This document shows positions 1 through 11,151 of a stretch of DNA of 64,000 nt, in pieces. How positions within the stretch are numbered: position 1 is the stretch's first letter; each line of letters starts with the position of its first letter. The translations under genes and the position numbers were made by a program. Source of the stretch: Valencia hispanica (lineage: Eukaryota > Chordata > Actinopteri > Cyprinodontiformes > Valenciidae); contig OY747705.1 of NCBI GenBank assembly GCA_963556495.2, forward strand, positions 5,113,501 to 5,177,500. Direction: 5' to 3'. The notes beneath the pieces were generated by a model. The model did not search any database, had not been told where the DNA came from, and worked only from the letters and a program-made list of their open reading frames with translations.

Positions 1-149
1 TGGACACAATGTTCTGATCTTTGACCCACTTTATAACTTGTACCTTGCAACATGGTGTTCTATTGTGCTGGAAAATACAAAAATCATCACCACATTTTCC
101 TTTGACAGTTATTCTTGAAGGACTTTTTGATCTCGCTCTTCAATTTAAT

Positions 150-665
150 TCAGTTTATTTCTATAGTACCAATTCACAACACGTCATCTTAATACATTTT
201 ACAAGAAAAGTTATTTCAATTCAGTCATATATACATATATTCCAATCAGTTTAAGTTTTCTTTGTAAGGAATAGCAGCAGATTGCATTGAGTCATTGATT
301 TGCAGCAACAACATGTAGCGACAGTAGACACTCGGCCGCGTTGTCGTTGACTTCACAGCAATCCCTCATACTAAGCAAGCATGTTGCGACAGTGGAGAGG
401 AAAAACTCCCCTTTAACAGGAAGAAACCATCAGCAGAACCAGAACCAGGCTCAGTACGAGCCGCCATCTGCCACAACCGACTGGGGGTTTGAGAAGACAG
501 AGCAGAGACACAGAAAGAACAAAAGAACTGATGTAGAGCTACTTTCTATCTTGAAGAAAGTAAAAAGTTGATAAAAGGAGAGGGAGAAGGCTCAGTTACT
601 GGGAGCATTGACAGGGATGATGCCCCCCGTCCAACAGGGCATTGCAGCTAAGCAGGATACTTAGC
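150..665 (-). mobile_element. 5'-truncated LINE copy (3' UTR and tail)
   Basis: Read on the minus strand, this stretch matches the 3' UTR and terminal tail of the longer LINE copy at about 49865-51398. Shared landmarks are the end of the tail (TTCAGTTTATTT, then AATTCACAAC), the block around 355-420 (AGCAATCCCTCATACT, then AAAAACTCCCCTTTAACAGG), and the block at 620-655 (GCCCCCCGTCCAACAGGGC). No reverse transcriptase coding part is left. The frame open at 341-571 lies inside this non-coding LINE tail and is not a gene. Confidence 0.82.
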
Positions 666-2659
666 TGCACGTAAGTATCAGGTGTATGGAGAGAAAAACA
701 CTGAGAAAAGTTAACAGCTGAAATAACATCAAATGATACAAATTGGAGAGTAGTAGAAGACAAAAGTAGCAGAGTGAAGAAAAGTGGTCAGCAGGCACTT
801 GCTGAGGAAACTTGGGCTCTCCAACTATTAAATTTTAGCCAAGAATCTTTTTTTTATATAGACCTTTTTGTGAAGGAAAATATAGTCCTAATTTTGAGTA
901 TATATAAACCGTTTTTATTTGCTTTTTTTCTTCCCCATCGTGCTTGCAGTACTGGTTTCAGATCTCCCTCACCCCCTCCCCAAACACAGAAGTGGTTTGG
1001 CTGCAAAGAAACTCCAGAGGTTCAGTCTATTAGTCTGCTTCAACACTGTAGCTACATACTGCTCAGTCCACTACAGGCTGGGAGAGAAAAATAACACAGC
1101 CTCAGTCGGTCCCTCCATTCTGAGACAGGTAGCCTACATCACTTTCATTTAAAGAATAATCAAAATGTCCAAAAACTGATATTTATACATATGTAAATTT
1201 TTATAAAACTTTAAATGGATTTGCCAAATTAATTTATTGTTATCCCAATAAATAAGTAAATATGTATAATTTTTTTTGCATTTTATTCATATTTTTTTAC
1301 CTCATAGTGTTGTGTGCTGAAGATTAAATTTTTTTTATTTCTACACTTTAAAAATCGAAATCTCTCAGAGGTGCAAACAGTACTATAGATTAGTAGAGTT
1401 GGCCCCTCTGAGCTGTTTTGATCTTTACAGCTGTCTGCAGCTGAGTTGCTGTCGAGGTTAATCAGTCAGATATTAGGGTCTATTTAATGAGACACAGCAG
1501 CAAGTGAAATTATTCCATAATGTTCTTTATAATACTTATACTAATCAGCTGCCAGCTCTCCAATGGTCTTTTCATTTTCTACAGTCTCAGATCAACACAG
1601 CCCAGCACCAGCGTCTCAACACCAACATATTACCCCATCAGATGAAAAAGAGGTGATTTTTGCTTTGCATGGTCCCCATCTGATAAAGATATGTTATGTT
1701 GCGATTCCCTATTAGATTCTTGATGAATATCGGTTGTTGTTACTTAGGATGGTATGCTATAAGTTATGTTGTGTAAGCCGTTTTAAAATTGTGCTTGTGC
1801 CTCTTTTTTACTTTGAGCACCTGCCCCTCTAAAGGTCTCAACACGGCCCTGCTGGTCAGCCTGACCTCCAGCTGTCTAGGCCTGTGGCAGTATAACTAAA
1901 GATAGCTCAGGATCTACATTTATGGAAGTGTTCTAAGGAAGAATTGTGAGTAGGCTTACTCCCTTACATAATAAGTGAACACACACATGAATTATATCAG
2001 GATTCTTAACTTTTGACATGGCACAGGATTCATGGTCATTACTCATCTGGTGACAACATGAAAACTGTTCCTTCAGCTGTAATGTTCTTAGCATAGTTTC
2101 GTATATATGAGCTCACGTTTACACAAAGTGGAGATGGCTGCATTTTCTTTTAAAGCTAGCCAATGCTGACAAGGAGATACTGATTTCAAAAAAGGAAAAT
2201 CAGTTTGGTAATGAGATTAGGCAATTTCACAACCCTTGTTCCTTTTCCAGGATCAAGGGTAGTTAACTGTAGTCATTATTACATCCTGCATTTTAACTGC
2301 ATTCTCGAGTGTAAAAACACATTCACTAAGGTTTCATTTCAACACTGATCAAGGACCCCATCAAGGTCAGTCTGTGAATCAATCAGGTAATTGATTCAAC
2401 TGACTGAGAAAGCAGGAATACATTCTTTCTTCCTTCTATGGTTTCAAACCATTTAAATTTTGTGTCAAAACCTCTCGGGATCCTTAATAGAGTTTTAAGA
2501 GATGAGGCAGTGTTTGTGGTTGATGCTCCAATGCAATGCTTGGCGAGCTTTCTTCATAAATGATCTATAAATGTTACCAACCGTCTCTGAATCTAAAGTA
2601 ACTATAACACAGTTTCACAGTGTAAACACTGTGAAATACTCTAATCAGAGGCTTGTGAC
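666..2659. other. Upstream non-coding stretch
   Basis: This region is AT-rich with no convincing coding frame. The only notable structure is a possible non-coding exon at 950-1128: a pyrimidine-rich run ending in CAG at 947-949, and CAG|GTAG at 1126-1131. This is weak evidence and could be chance. The rest holds nothing I recognise. Confidence 0.5.
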
Positions 2660-2662
2660 TAA

Positions 2663-3285
2663 GGCCTTGTTCACATATAGCAGGGTATCTGAAAATTTTC
2701 TATGATTTGGCCTGTCATCTGCACGAACAAGCAGTTTTATGGCATCAAAAACATTTCTGTCAAAAATCTCCGACCAAAGTAAAGATTTGCGATTTCTCCA
2801 TTGCAAAGGTTTGCTTATGGACATCAATAACCGGAGTTTTAGGTTTTGAACGGTCACTGTACGCGACAAAACATGCTGTGACAGAATATGTGCGTGCTGC
2901 TGTGTTTCCACTCAGAAACAGCGTGGATCAGAGCTGTGTTGGTATTATCGATTGTCCAAGAGCTTTTTGCTTGCTTGTTTTTACAAGCTCAATTGCTGCT
3001 CTATGTTCAATTCAGTTTATTTATATAGCGGTGATTCACAACAGATGTCATCTCAAGGCACTTTATAAGAAAGTTGTTTGAACACAAACTATGTTAAAGT
3101 TAGAAAGTACAAAGTGATTCTAACTGGGTAGGATTTGGGGAACTACTGCCTCCTACAGGTTTGGCATGTCTATGAATGTTCCTAACACTGCACTTATGCG
3201 GTTAGGTGTGGATGTTTTTTTTTCTATAAATGAGGTGGTGAGGATATTCGGTTTTACAAAAACCCTGCTATGTGTGTACATGACC
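2663..3285. mobile_element. Harbinger-like inverted-repeat MITE
   Basis: The left end starts GGCCTTGTTCACATATAGCA. The right end read backwards starts GGTCATGTACACACATAGCA. About 21 of 25 positions agree once the flanking bases are included. TAA lies at both edges (2660-2662 and 3286-3288), which fits the 3-bp TWA duplication of PIF/Harbinger elements. No transposase frame is present. A LINE tail is inserted at 3007-3082. A relative of the right end recurs at 33885-33965. Confidence 0.62.
3007..3082 (-). mobile_element. LINE 3'-tail fragment
   Basis: This short minus-strand copy is the same LINE tail seen at 150-665, 6069-6230 and 51310-51398. It contains TTCAATTCAGTTTATTTATA, then CAACAGATGTCATCTCAAGG. 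It lies within the inverted-repeat element at 2663-3285 and is therefore younger than that element. Confidence 0.8.
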
Positions 3286-3286
3286 T

Positions 3287-4019
3287 AAAACAGGGGGGGG
3301 GGGGTTATTTACCTTTTCATCCTCTTTATTCCCTCCTTTCACTTAAATTAGTCAGCATGACAAAATCATCAGTTTTAGTTTATTGCTAAAAATCATGGCT
3401 TTTAATTCCTCAATAAAAGTCTCCTCCTCTCTTGGACTCTGAGCAAGACCTTGGCCAACATCCCTGCAAGGAAGGGAGTTATTTGCCTAGCTTCAACAGT
3501 TCTTCCACTTTTCAACTCCACAGTAAAACTTCAAGAAAGAAAGAACATAAAAAAGCTCTGAGTCTCAATCCGTCTCTAAGATGGTTTTGTGGTGTAGTGA
3601 GATGTGCTCGCTGCTTATCGGTGGCCTTGGCTGTCAGGCTGCGCATTTTGAAGTAACATCCGCAAGGTTTATAAGGACCAAGTGTTCCCAAGCAGAACAG
3701 TCATTAAAGCTGTCAGTGGTTTAATGCTGTATTTGATTTATAAAAATCTAATTGTTGGACAAACTCTGCATACAAATAGACCATTTCCACTGCGAGGTTT
3801 AATCATGTGGTGATGTGCTATAAATAAAGGGCTCCTATTTATTTGATAGATGCCTGTGCATTTGTGTATAAGATAAAATTTAATGTTAATGGTTTATTAT
3901 TTAATGCCCAATAAAAGGTATAAATAATAAGTAAAATGCAAAGGGCACTGAACTGACAATGTGATTATCTTTCTTCATGTGTATGCTGACTGGTGCTCTT
4001 TTTTTCTTTTGCGTTGCAG
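3287..4019. other. Non-coding flank directly upstream of the neuroligin exon
   Basis: There is a G run at 3293-3304 and AT-rich sequence, with no coding frame I can support. The 3' end is a pyrimidine-rich tract (about 3996-4012) followed by GCGTTGCAG, ending at 4019. This is a good splice acceptor, so at least one further 5' non-coding exon and the promoter probably lie upstream, possibly outside the window. Confidence 0.55.
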
Positions 4020-4456
4020 AGGGCAGACTTCACTCTACATAATCAACCTTTAAACCACCACAACCACTACACTGCTACAACGACGTCTACAATTCAGAAT
4101 GACGGACACTCTTCAGTGAATGGCGGCTCCACCCCCTGAGAATTGATGTTTGAAAATGAGAGTGTTCATCTTTCCTTTGGAGGATGCTGACAGGACCTTT
4201 TTGTGGAGTGTTTTCCATCTAGTGAAGAATATTTCTTAGATGTGCAGGAAGAAAATGACCGGCTGCTACCTTTCCTCTGGATGGTTGGAGTTAACTGGGT
4301 TTAAAAAAAAAAAGGGCTGTTAGCAAATGCAACCGGCATCGGCACAAGAGTTGCCCTGGGTTTCGTTTGTGTTTGCATCTACATGGCATAAGTGAGAGGT
4401 AGAGTAGACTGAACAGATTTTCATAAGGATAAAAACCAAGCTGAGAACTGGCAATC
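4020..4456 (+). promoter_or_regulatory. Neuroligin 5' UTR with many upstream ORFs
   Basis: This is the untranslated part of the exon, inferred from the splice acceptor ending at 4019 and the start codon at 4457. It contains short upstream ORFs, each closed before the main start: 4099-4119, 4120-4146, 4146-4190, 4156-4239, 4240-4323, 4281-4304 and 4327-4395. Several overlap in different frames. Such a leader would be expected to reduce initiation at 4457 and could make it conditional. The uORFs are seen directly; the regulatory effect is inferred. Confidence 0.6.
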
Positions 4457-4991
4457 ATGTCTCAGTGGAGGCACCAGTCAGAAACTTGGAGTGCTCTCTT
4501 TCAGACTGCCAGGAGCAGAGGCAGGGGGATGGGATATGAACGACTCAGAAGTTCATTGGGCATGGGCTGTTGGGTGATCACACTAACATGGCTTGGACTC
4601 TCGCTTCTGCTGTGTCCGGTTGCTGTGTTGGCCGAGAAACTTGATGAGAACGACCCGGTGGTCACAACCGCCTACGGCAGGCTGCGCGGCATCAAGAAGG
4701 AACTCAACAATGAGATTCTCGGACCCGTCGTACAGTTTCTCGGCGTCCCCTATGCCACCCCGCCCACCGGCGATCGTCGCTTCCAGCCTCCAGAGCCGCC
4801 AGCGTCGTGGTCGGACATTCGCAATGCAACACACTTTGCCCCGGTGTGTCCTCAGAGCATTGTGGAAGGCCGCCTGCCGGATGTTATGCTGCCAGTTTGG
4901 TTCACCAACAGCATCGATGTGATCTCCACTTATGTTCAGGACCAGAGTGAGGACTGCCTTTATCTAAACATCTACGTTCCCACTGAGGATG
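4457..4991 (+). CDS. nlgn1: Neuroligin-1, first coding exon (5' partial)
   Basis: This is a postsynaptic cell-adhesion protein of the cholinesterase-like family that binds presynaptic neurexins. The exon encodes 178 codons plus one base and ends at a GATG|GTGAGT donor, phase 1. Residues 37-59 form a hydrophobic signal peptide, with likely cleavage before EKLDEND (residue 60). The extracellular domain then begins, with the neuroligin signatures [31 protein letters not shown], a glycosylation sequon NAT at 123, and MLPVWFT. Cysteines 131 and 167 match the first conserved disulfide, and the exon ends with [26 protein letters not shown] favours neuroligin-1 over neuroligins 3 and 4. Methionines at 25 and 36 are alternative starts; the latter gives a compact signal peptide. 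The active-site region, transmembrane segment and PDZ-binding tail would be in later exons outside the window. Confidence 0.9.
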
Positions 4992-5780
4992 GTGAGTAAG
5001 CCTGCAGGCCCGGGGACAGGCCGGTTGTGGTAAAGGTGGGAGGAAGAGTTGAGATAAAGTAAAAAAAAAGCCACAACCGTAGCTAAGAGAGCATTTGTGT
5101 TGTTGGGGAGTGTTCAGTGTGAGAGTGCATCTCCGTCTCCGTCTGCCACCAGAGAAAAAGCATGACCTTGTGCATGTTTAATGTGCATGACAGTGTTTAT
5201 CCAACCTGAGAATGTGGAAGTGATTTGTAAAAGAGAAAGCAGTGTGCACATGTGTTTACAGAACTTTAACATCCATTCACAGCATTCCCGGTCTTTTACC
5301 TTCACCCTCCATCCTGTCTGACCTTTATGCTCCTCCACATTCTCCCTCCCATCGTTTCCTGTCCCATTTCTTGATCCTTTCTCCTTATTGCCTTAGTTAC
5401 CCTCCACCACAGACCCCACCAGCCCTCCTCTCTCATGTCTGTACCTCATCATAACGTATTGTGCTCTGCCACAAAAGCCACAGTTCATTAAACAAGACAG
5501 TCGTTGTCATGATCATCACCGATTGATTTTGCTGACTGAATGACTGGCTGGCTGACTGATAGACTGAATGCTGTTCTGATTGAGCTGCCATGATTCTTTC
5601 TTTCTCTCCCTTCCTTTGTTTCTCCTCTCCTTCCTCTCTAAGTCTCTTTCAGTCAATCACCTCTGTGTGCAAGGTGTGTGTGGGTATATCAGTATGTGCG
5701 TGCGTGTGCATGCCGGCTCCTGTGTGCTTTGCGCGTCCAGGGGCTCCATGTTATTCTTTAGTTTTCTATTCATTTTACAG
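4992..5780 (+). other. Neuroligin intron between first coding exon and A1 exon
   Basis: This 789-bp intron has donor GTGAGT at 4992 and acceptor TTTTACAG ending at 5780. It contains short CT-rich stretches (5290-5460 and 5590-5650) and a GT-rich patch (5670-5720). No coding sequence is recognisable. The frames open here are chance translations of pyrimidine-rich DNA. Confidence 0.75.
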
Positions 5781-5840
5781 TCAAAAGAATATCCAAGGAA
5801 TGTGCCAGGAAACCGGGCAAGAAAATATGTAAACAAGGAG
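5781..5840 (+). CDS. nlgn1: Neuroligin splice-site-A cassette exon (A1)
   Basis: A 60-bp exon bounded by TTTTACAG (ending 5780) and GTATGT (from 5841). It is phase 1 at both ends, so it can be included or skipped without changing frame. Joined to the final G of the previous exon, it encodes 20 residues beginning VKRISKECARKPGKK, then ICKQG. This corresponds to the A1 insert known at splice site A of neuroligin-1 and -3. Eight of the 20 residues are basic and both insert cysteines are kept. In the family this insert changes partner preference, including neurexin variants. It is too short to appear as an ORF in frame scans, and the overlapping longer frames are spurious. Inclusion is inferred from splice signals and protein similarity, not from transcripts. 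Confidence 0.88.
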
Positions 5841-6068
5841 GTATGTATAATCTAAATGCAACCTTCACTATGCCACAGAAGGACGAAGGAAAGGTATGGG
5901 ACTACAAGGAAGAATTGTGCGGTATGGCACACTGTATAGGGCGGAGCTGTAAGCCTGAGGTCTACAAATTGTTCAGGGCATGACTCAGGGCATCAAGAGA
6001 ACGTATCTTTGCATAAGTCAAGATGTCCGAGCCAGTATTCTGACTGAACATATTTCAGGCTTATCCAG

Positions 6069-6230
6069 AATTCAATTCAATTCAATTCAATTCAGTTTAT
6101 TTATATAGCGCCAATTCACAACGGATGTCATCTCAAGGCACTTAACAAGAAGTCATTTCAATACATTTATACAAACATTCCAATCAGTTAAAAAGTTTCA
6201 TATTTAAGGAATGGTTATTAAATTTCAAAG
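6069..6230 (-). mobile_element. LINE 3'-tail fragment with (TTCAA)n end
   Basis: It begins with repeated TTCAA units, then TTCAGTTTATTTATATAGCG and AACGGATGTCATCTCAAGGC. This is the reverse complement of the terminal part of the LINE ending near 51398. The repeated pentamer is the tandem 3' terminus typical of L2/CR1-type retrotransposons. The copy is severely 5'-truncated. Confidence 0.8.
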
Positions 6231-6485
6231 ACATTAGTATTATTATTATTATTATTTTTCTGATTGGTCATGTTTGATGAGACCTTAAAGCCCTGAGTCA
6301 TGAACGGAATTTGACGACCTTTTGATGATCGAATGACTGAAAGGTGTGTCGCACAGCGAGGCTTGGTAAAGTGCAGGGAGATTTGATTGGCTGCCAGATC
6401 TGAGGTCAGAAGGTGTGTGGTAATAGTGGTTGACGTGTGATGGGATAATGGCATATTACATGAAGTGCAATCTCAAACAATAACA

Positions 6486-6598
<113 letters not shown>

Positions 6599-7006
6599 CC
6601 CTGATGATGTAGCTCCACACAGTGTAAAATAAGATGAGCTAAAGGGGGACCTTGAGTGTGTAATCTCCATTAAAAGAAAGCAGGGCTGTGTTCACGTTGG
6701 CTTGGGCCACTGTATCAAGCACTGTTTCATCAAGATAATGCCCTCCGCCGCCTCTCTGTGTCTCTCTCCTTCTGTCTCTCAGGCAATCCCTCTTTCTGGA
6801 TACGAGGACACGTTGGGAGCGTGAGTGTGTGAGAGCAAAGAGATGCTGACAGTGTCCTTGATTGGGTCTATGTGTTAATGTCATTGTCTTGGCAGTGACT
6901 CATATTGTCACTTATTGTATATCCTTTAGCTTTTTATTACACAAATACAAAGCAATCTCACTGGTCTTCTCAATTCCTAGCATCATTTATCTGCTCTAAC
7001 GTAGTG

Positions 7007-7091
7007 CGCACACACATGCATACACACACACACATGCATACACACACACATATGCATACACGCACACACACACACACACACACGCACACAG

Positions 7092-7173
<82 letters not shown>
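7007..7173. repeat. Compound (CA)n microsatellite
   Basis: CA units interrupted by TGCATA, ATGCATA and GCAC/GGCA variants in the left half, then pure CA to 7173. All overlapping frames are translations of the repeat. Confidence 0.97.
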
Positions 7174-7175
<2 letters not shown>

Positions 7176-8095
7176 AGGGATATTGACGTAAATTGGGAGA
7201 TTACAGAAGCTTACACTCGATATTAGTCACACAGCATGGAAATCACTATTGAGAAACCAAGACCCATTCAGTGTCCTCTATCTCTTTACTTCATGATAGG
7301 AGATTAGGTTTGAAAACAATATATCTTAGACAGCAAAAGGACAGTAAGATGGCAGCTCTGCTGCTGAGGCCATTTTTCAGTAAAGGCTTTTTTTGTTTTT
7401 GTTTCCTGGGCTTAACTTCAACACCCACAGACAGCACAGAAAGAAAAATAATCGCTTGAAATTTCAGTTTACCTCCAGTGGTCTCACACTGTAGTGGATG
7501 TGTCATCAAACTAAGCCGTGTGCAGTTGTTCTGTTTTCCTCGGCTCTGGGTTTTTTGAGCAGTCTCTGTTCTGAATCACAAACAGAACAAATTGATCAAC
7601 TCTGTGGGTTTAGAGCAAAGATGCTTGGAGAGGTGAGGAAGAGATGCATGGATCCTAACCAGGAGGCCAAAAAGTGCAACGGCTCACACAAGGAAAGAAT
7701 CAGAAGTTAGGAAGGAGATCCACTATTTCAGCTGGAGGAAATGAACAGTGGAGCTTTATATTTGATCTGACTGTTTCATGTGTGGATGACCAGGAAGAAA
7801 GCCCAGTGGTTGTTTTTCCTTTATTTTTCTTTTGAAGACCTTAAGCTATATCAACTGGTATGATTGAAATCGATTGGCAGGTACAAATCAATACTGAAAT
7901 TAACATTGTTTAGATGCTGTTTTTTTTTCTTCCTATGAACACATCTTTGTTATCATTGTACATGGTGAGTGAAATGTGAGAGGCCATCTGTCAAGAAAAA
8001 AAATTATACTATAGAATTAGACAAACAGACAATAGATACAGCAGCCACAGCTCTGTTGCCATGTTGGATGTGTATCTACCGAGTTCAGTTTACGG
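7174..8095. other. Intronic stretch with no recognised feature
   Basis: Mixed AT-rich sequence. Frames open at 7271-7459 and 7498-7710 show no domain or codon signal that I can support. Confidence 0.5.
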
Positions 8096-8127
<32 letters not shown>

Positions 8128-8175
8128 GTTTATTGACATTTGCAACAGAATAAGAATTTCCTGTTCCAATGAAGT
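8096..8175 (-). mobile_element. Retroelement 3' tail with (TCAA)n
   Basis: About eight TCAA units followed by GTTTATTGACATTTGCAACA. This arrangement, a tetramer array joined to a short conserved tail, is typical of the 3' end of a non-LTR element on the minus strand. It belongs to a different family from the TTCAA-tailed copies. Confidence 0.5.
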
Positions 8176-8325
8176 TCTTCCTTTGTTGTCCACACAATGG
8201 CTAATTAGCAATAATAATTATAATAAAAAAAATCAGGATAAAAGATTTAAAAGATACCAAAAAAAATGTTGTATTTATAAATGTATCCTGAGTATAACAT
8301 TTTCCTTTCTTCTTTACTCTGGTTG

Positions 8326-8908
8326 TAGGGCTGGGCAATATACCGATTATGTAGAATTTTCTATTTATGAACATTGAATATCAAGAATATAAAAAGAAAA
8401 ATGTTACCATAGTTCAAAGGGCAGTCAGCCCTCCCACGGCCTTCCATCTTGTTTTACAAGCATGTTTTAAGGCATGTATTTATTTTGACTTTGAATTGAG
8501 GTCAATTCAGAGAAGGGATGATTGAAATAAAAACTAGTTTTTATTAACAAATATTTTCTGTCATTTGTGATTTCTTTTTAAGAACAGAGAGAGGAAAATA
8601 AATGGATTCATTTCAAAAATCGAATCTGGCATGAAAAAACTAGAAGATTTTATTTTTAATCCATATAGCCCAGCCCTAACCTTCTTTCATTTTTCCAAAA
8701 CAATTGTATAATATCTGATGACATGTTCAACTTTTGAAAAAAAATGTTTAAATCACAAATAACCTTCTGATATCTTCAAATAGTACCAGGGAAAGTTACA
8801 TATTGCCAAAAGTAGTGATTTGTTTTATATCGTGATACATATTGATATCTACTGATATGAAAAATATTATCGTGATATAATTTTTTTTCTCCATTTCGGC
8901 CAGCCCTA
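8326..8908 (+). mobile_element. hAT-like MITE, TAGGGCTGGG family, copy 1
   Basis: It starts TAGGGCTGGGCAATAT and ends GGCCAGCCCTA. Flanking 8-mers TCTGGTTG and CCTGGTAG agree at 6 of 8 positions, as expected for an aged hAT target duplication. An internal terminus-like motif CCCAGCCCTA lies at 8669-8678. The whole element is homologous, in reverse orientation, to 36653-37271. No coding capacity is seen. Confidence 0.68.
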
Positions 8909-10319
8909 CCTGGTAGCATAGACTGAGTGCAGATGTGGGACTTCCATCCCAACAAGGTGTTGTGCCACCTTGGCAACCCGGTGCAGACATATCCCCTCTG
9001 CCACAGTAAAGCTGGCTTTCCATTTTTGTCTTGCTTGTGGCATTTTGGTACTTCTCTCCCAGCCTAGACCCCAGCAGGCTCTGTGCATTGTCACCAGACA
9101 ACATGGGTAATAGAAACACAAATTTATATAGAAGTAGATAAGAGATGGTGAACAATCGCGGCTGTCCAAACTGACAGTATTGGGGAAGAGTTGTGTCAGA
9201 CTAATAGAGCTGTTTTTCCCTAAACAATCAGTTTCGAGACACTTTAGCAGTTCGTTCTCAGACTGCTGCTTTGTTGTCAGTTCATAGTCTAAAATGCACC
9301 TCACAGCTTTTCAGTTTTAGCAGCTATTGAACCCATTCAGTCTGACTGAAAGCCTTCCACCATGTTGATGGGTGGTTTCAAACCAATTTCTTTAAAAAAA
9401 AAGCAAATAAAGACATTTAACTTTAGGTTGATGATCTTAATCAGGCTGTTTATATGACTTTAAAATAAAAGTTTCTAATTTTAGCAAAAATCCTTGATTG
9501 TCATTGTTGAATTGTGTTTCTTTCATTGCTTGCAGCCAACTGTTTTTATATACATAGATTAATCCATCTGAACGTATTTAACCCAGTTTAGCATTTCTTC
9601 TTTACCCACATAGATTCATGGACTCTTGCTGATTATTGGTCACCCCTCTAAACACCAAAATTAACTTTCTGTCAAACAGATGAAGCTCATTTTGAGGACT
9701 TTTTTTATACTCGTGTATGCAGTGGGATAAAATCCTTACATCTCATGAGTTTATTCTGCACAGGAAAAAAAAACCCTGAGAAAGGATTGCATTCTGTCCT
9801 CAGAGTGCTTCCTGTGCTACTCTACCTTTTGGTTTTGTGTAACAGACAAGGGCAGCAAAAACCGCTAAGGGCAAAGCTTTCCACTCCATGAGCTAACTGT
9901 ACATGAGCATTAAAACATTGATTAAACATGTGAAATACAACATGACAGATGTCACAGCATGTCAACATGATGGGCATAAGTTAACATCAAACAGAAGTTG
10001 AGTCCAACAAGACATGCAGAGTTTAAGTGTTTATAGGACACATTATTAAAAAAATGTCAATAAAATCTAATAAAAATAGTTTGTACACCTCTCAAATACT
10101 ACTGTCTTACCAGCTTTAAAAATAAGAACGAACTCAAACCTCATATAGTTGTTTTCTTACATATTTCGCAAAAGAACAGAAATAAATTCATTCTCAGTTA
10201 TACCATGGGAGTCTTAGTCTAAAACGCCTGTTATACATTACATTGCCAATAGGATTAGCACAACTACTTTTAAAGTCATTAGAACTTCAGTAGCATTTCA
10301 TTCTAAATAAGCAGGTTCA
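8909..10319. other. Intronic stretch with no recognised feature
   Basis: The minus-strand frames at 8776-9304 overlap each other in several phases and show no domain. I see no element ends or repeats here. Confidence 0.45.
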
Positions 10320-10775
10320 TATGAACTCACCCATTACAGCTAGAACAGCTTTAATTATTCTGGGAATGCTTTTCTTAAGCTTTAGTAGTTGGTTTTCTGG
10401 AATTTTTGAATAATCTTCCAGACTCACATTTGTGAGGTCAGGCACTGATGTAGGAGGAGAAGGCCTGGTTCAAAGCCTGTACTCTTGACTAATTCTGAAG
10501 GTGTTCTACCAGGTTGAGGTCAAGACTTTCCGCCTGTCAGTCATGGTCTTCCACACCAAACTTGGTCATTCTTGTCTTCTTGCACCTTACTTTGTACACA
10601 GGTGTGCAGTCATGTTTTACCAGGAAGGGGCCGTCCCGAACTGTTCCTTTGAAGTTGGGAGCATGCAAGTCTCCAAAAAGAATTTGCTTCAATGGAACTC
10701 AGCGGTTGAAAAAACAGCCCCACACCATAAGAGTTCTTTTTGGGTTTAAGCATGCAAGCTTAAACCCACTGTAGC
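10320..10775 (-). pseudogene. Tc1/mariner transposase remnant (C-terminal part)
   Basis: Read on the minus strand, the segment resembles the 3' half of a fish Tc1-like transposase gene. It includes a decayed form of the block around the second catalytic aspartate (SLDLNLVE, where the family has SPDLNPIE, near 10505-10530), preceded by a tryptophan-rich GVE-type stretch. Several stops and frameshifts interrupt it, so it cannot make an active protein. Plus-strand frames at 10501-10774 are shadows. Confidence 0.6.
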
Positions 10776-10784
10776 AAGGACCTA

Positions 10785-10890
10785 GGGCAGGGGTCTGAAC
10801 CCCAGTCCTGGAGTTATCACTGTCCTGCAACTTTTAGATGCATCCCCGCTTCAACACACCTGAATCAAATGAATGGTTAATGACCAGTAG
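10785..10890. mobile_element. Half copy of a dispersed DNA element
   Basis: Contains CAGGGGTCTGAACCCCAGTC, then CTGCAACTTTTAGATGCATC and TTCAACACACCTGAATCAAA. The same blocks occur at 26786-26880, where the element continues to an inverted counterpart. Here only the left half is present. Confidence 0.5.
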
Positions 10891-11050
10891 TATCATTTAT
10901 AAAGCTTGCTTATGCACAAAACGGGGGCTGAAAACTACATAAGTAACTTTCTGTGGCAAGGTTGGGATTTATAAAAAAACGTGGCAGAAAAATGTGCGCA
11001 TCTTGAAGCGCACTAACGACCTTGCTTACGCACATTTTGGACACGGAGGA
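10891..11050. mobile_element. Fragment of a TTTATAAA-type inverted-repeat element
   Basis: ATTTATAAAGCTTGCTTATG at the left and TTGCTTACGCACATTTTGG at the right resemble the ends and GC-rich interior of the element at 24400-25131. It is short and degraded. Confidence 0.35.
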
Positions 11051-11151
11051 CACTGGCAACGCAGCCGGTGAGATGGCAAAATTGTGAATTTAAGCCACGT
11101 TTTCAGACTTGTAAAGCTGTGCACACATACGAACCCACTACCAACAGTCAG

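Noticed and set aside
341..571. 76-codon plus-strand frame that looks like a small hydrophilic protein
   Set aside because: It is antisense to the 3' UTR of a LINE copy, matched in reverse to about 50960-51190.
5580..5855. Longer frames covering the A1 exon region
   Set aside because: They use the wrong frames. The exon's splice signals, phase and peptide similarity identify the true reading.
8096..8127. CRISPR-like short tandem array
   Set aside because: Simple TCAA tetramers with no spacers. It is a retroelement tail in a vertebrate genome.
10501..10774. 82- and 86-codon plus-strand frames
   Set aside because: They are antisense to a decayed Tc1-like transposase remnant.
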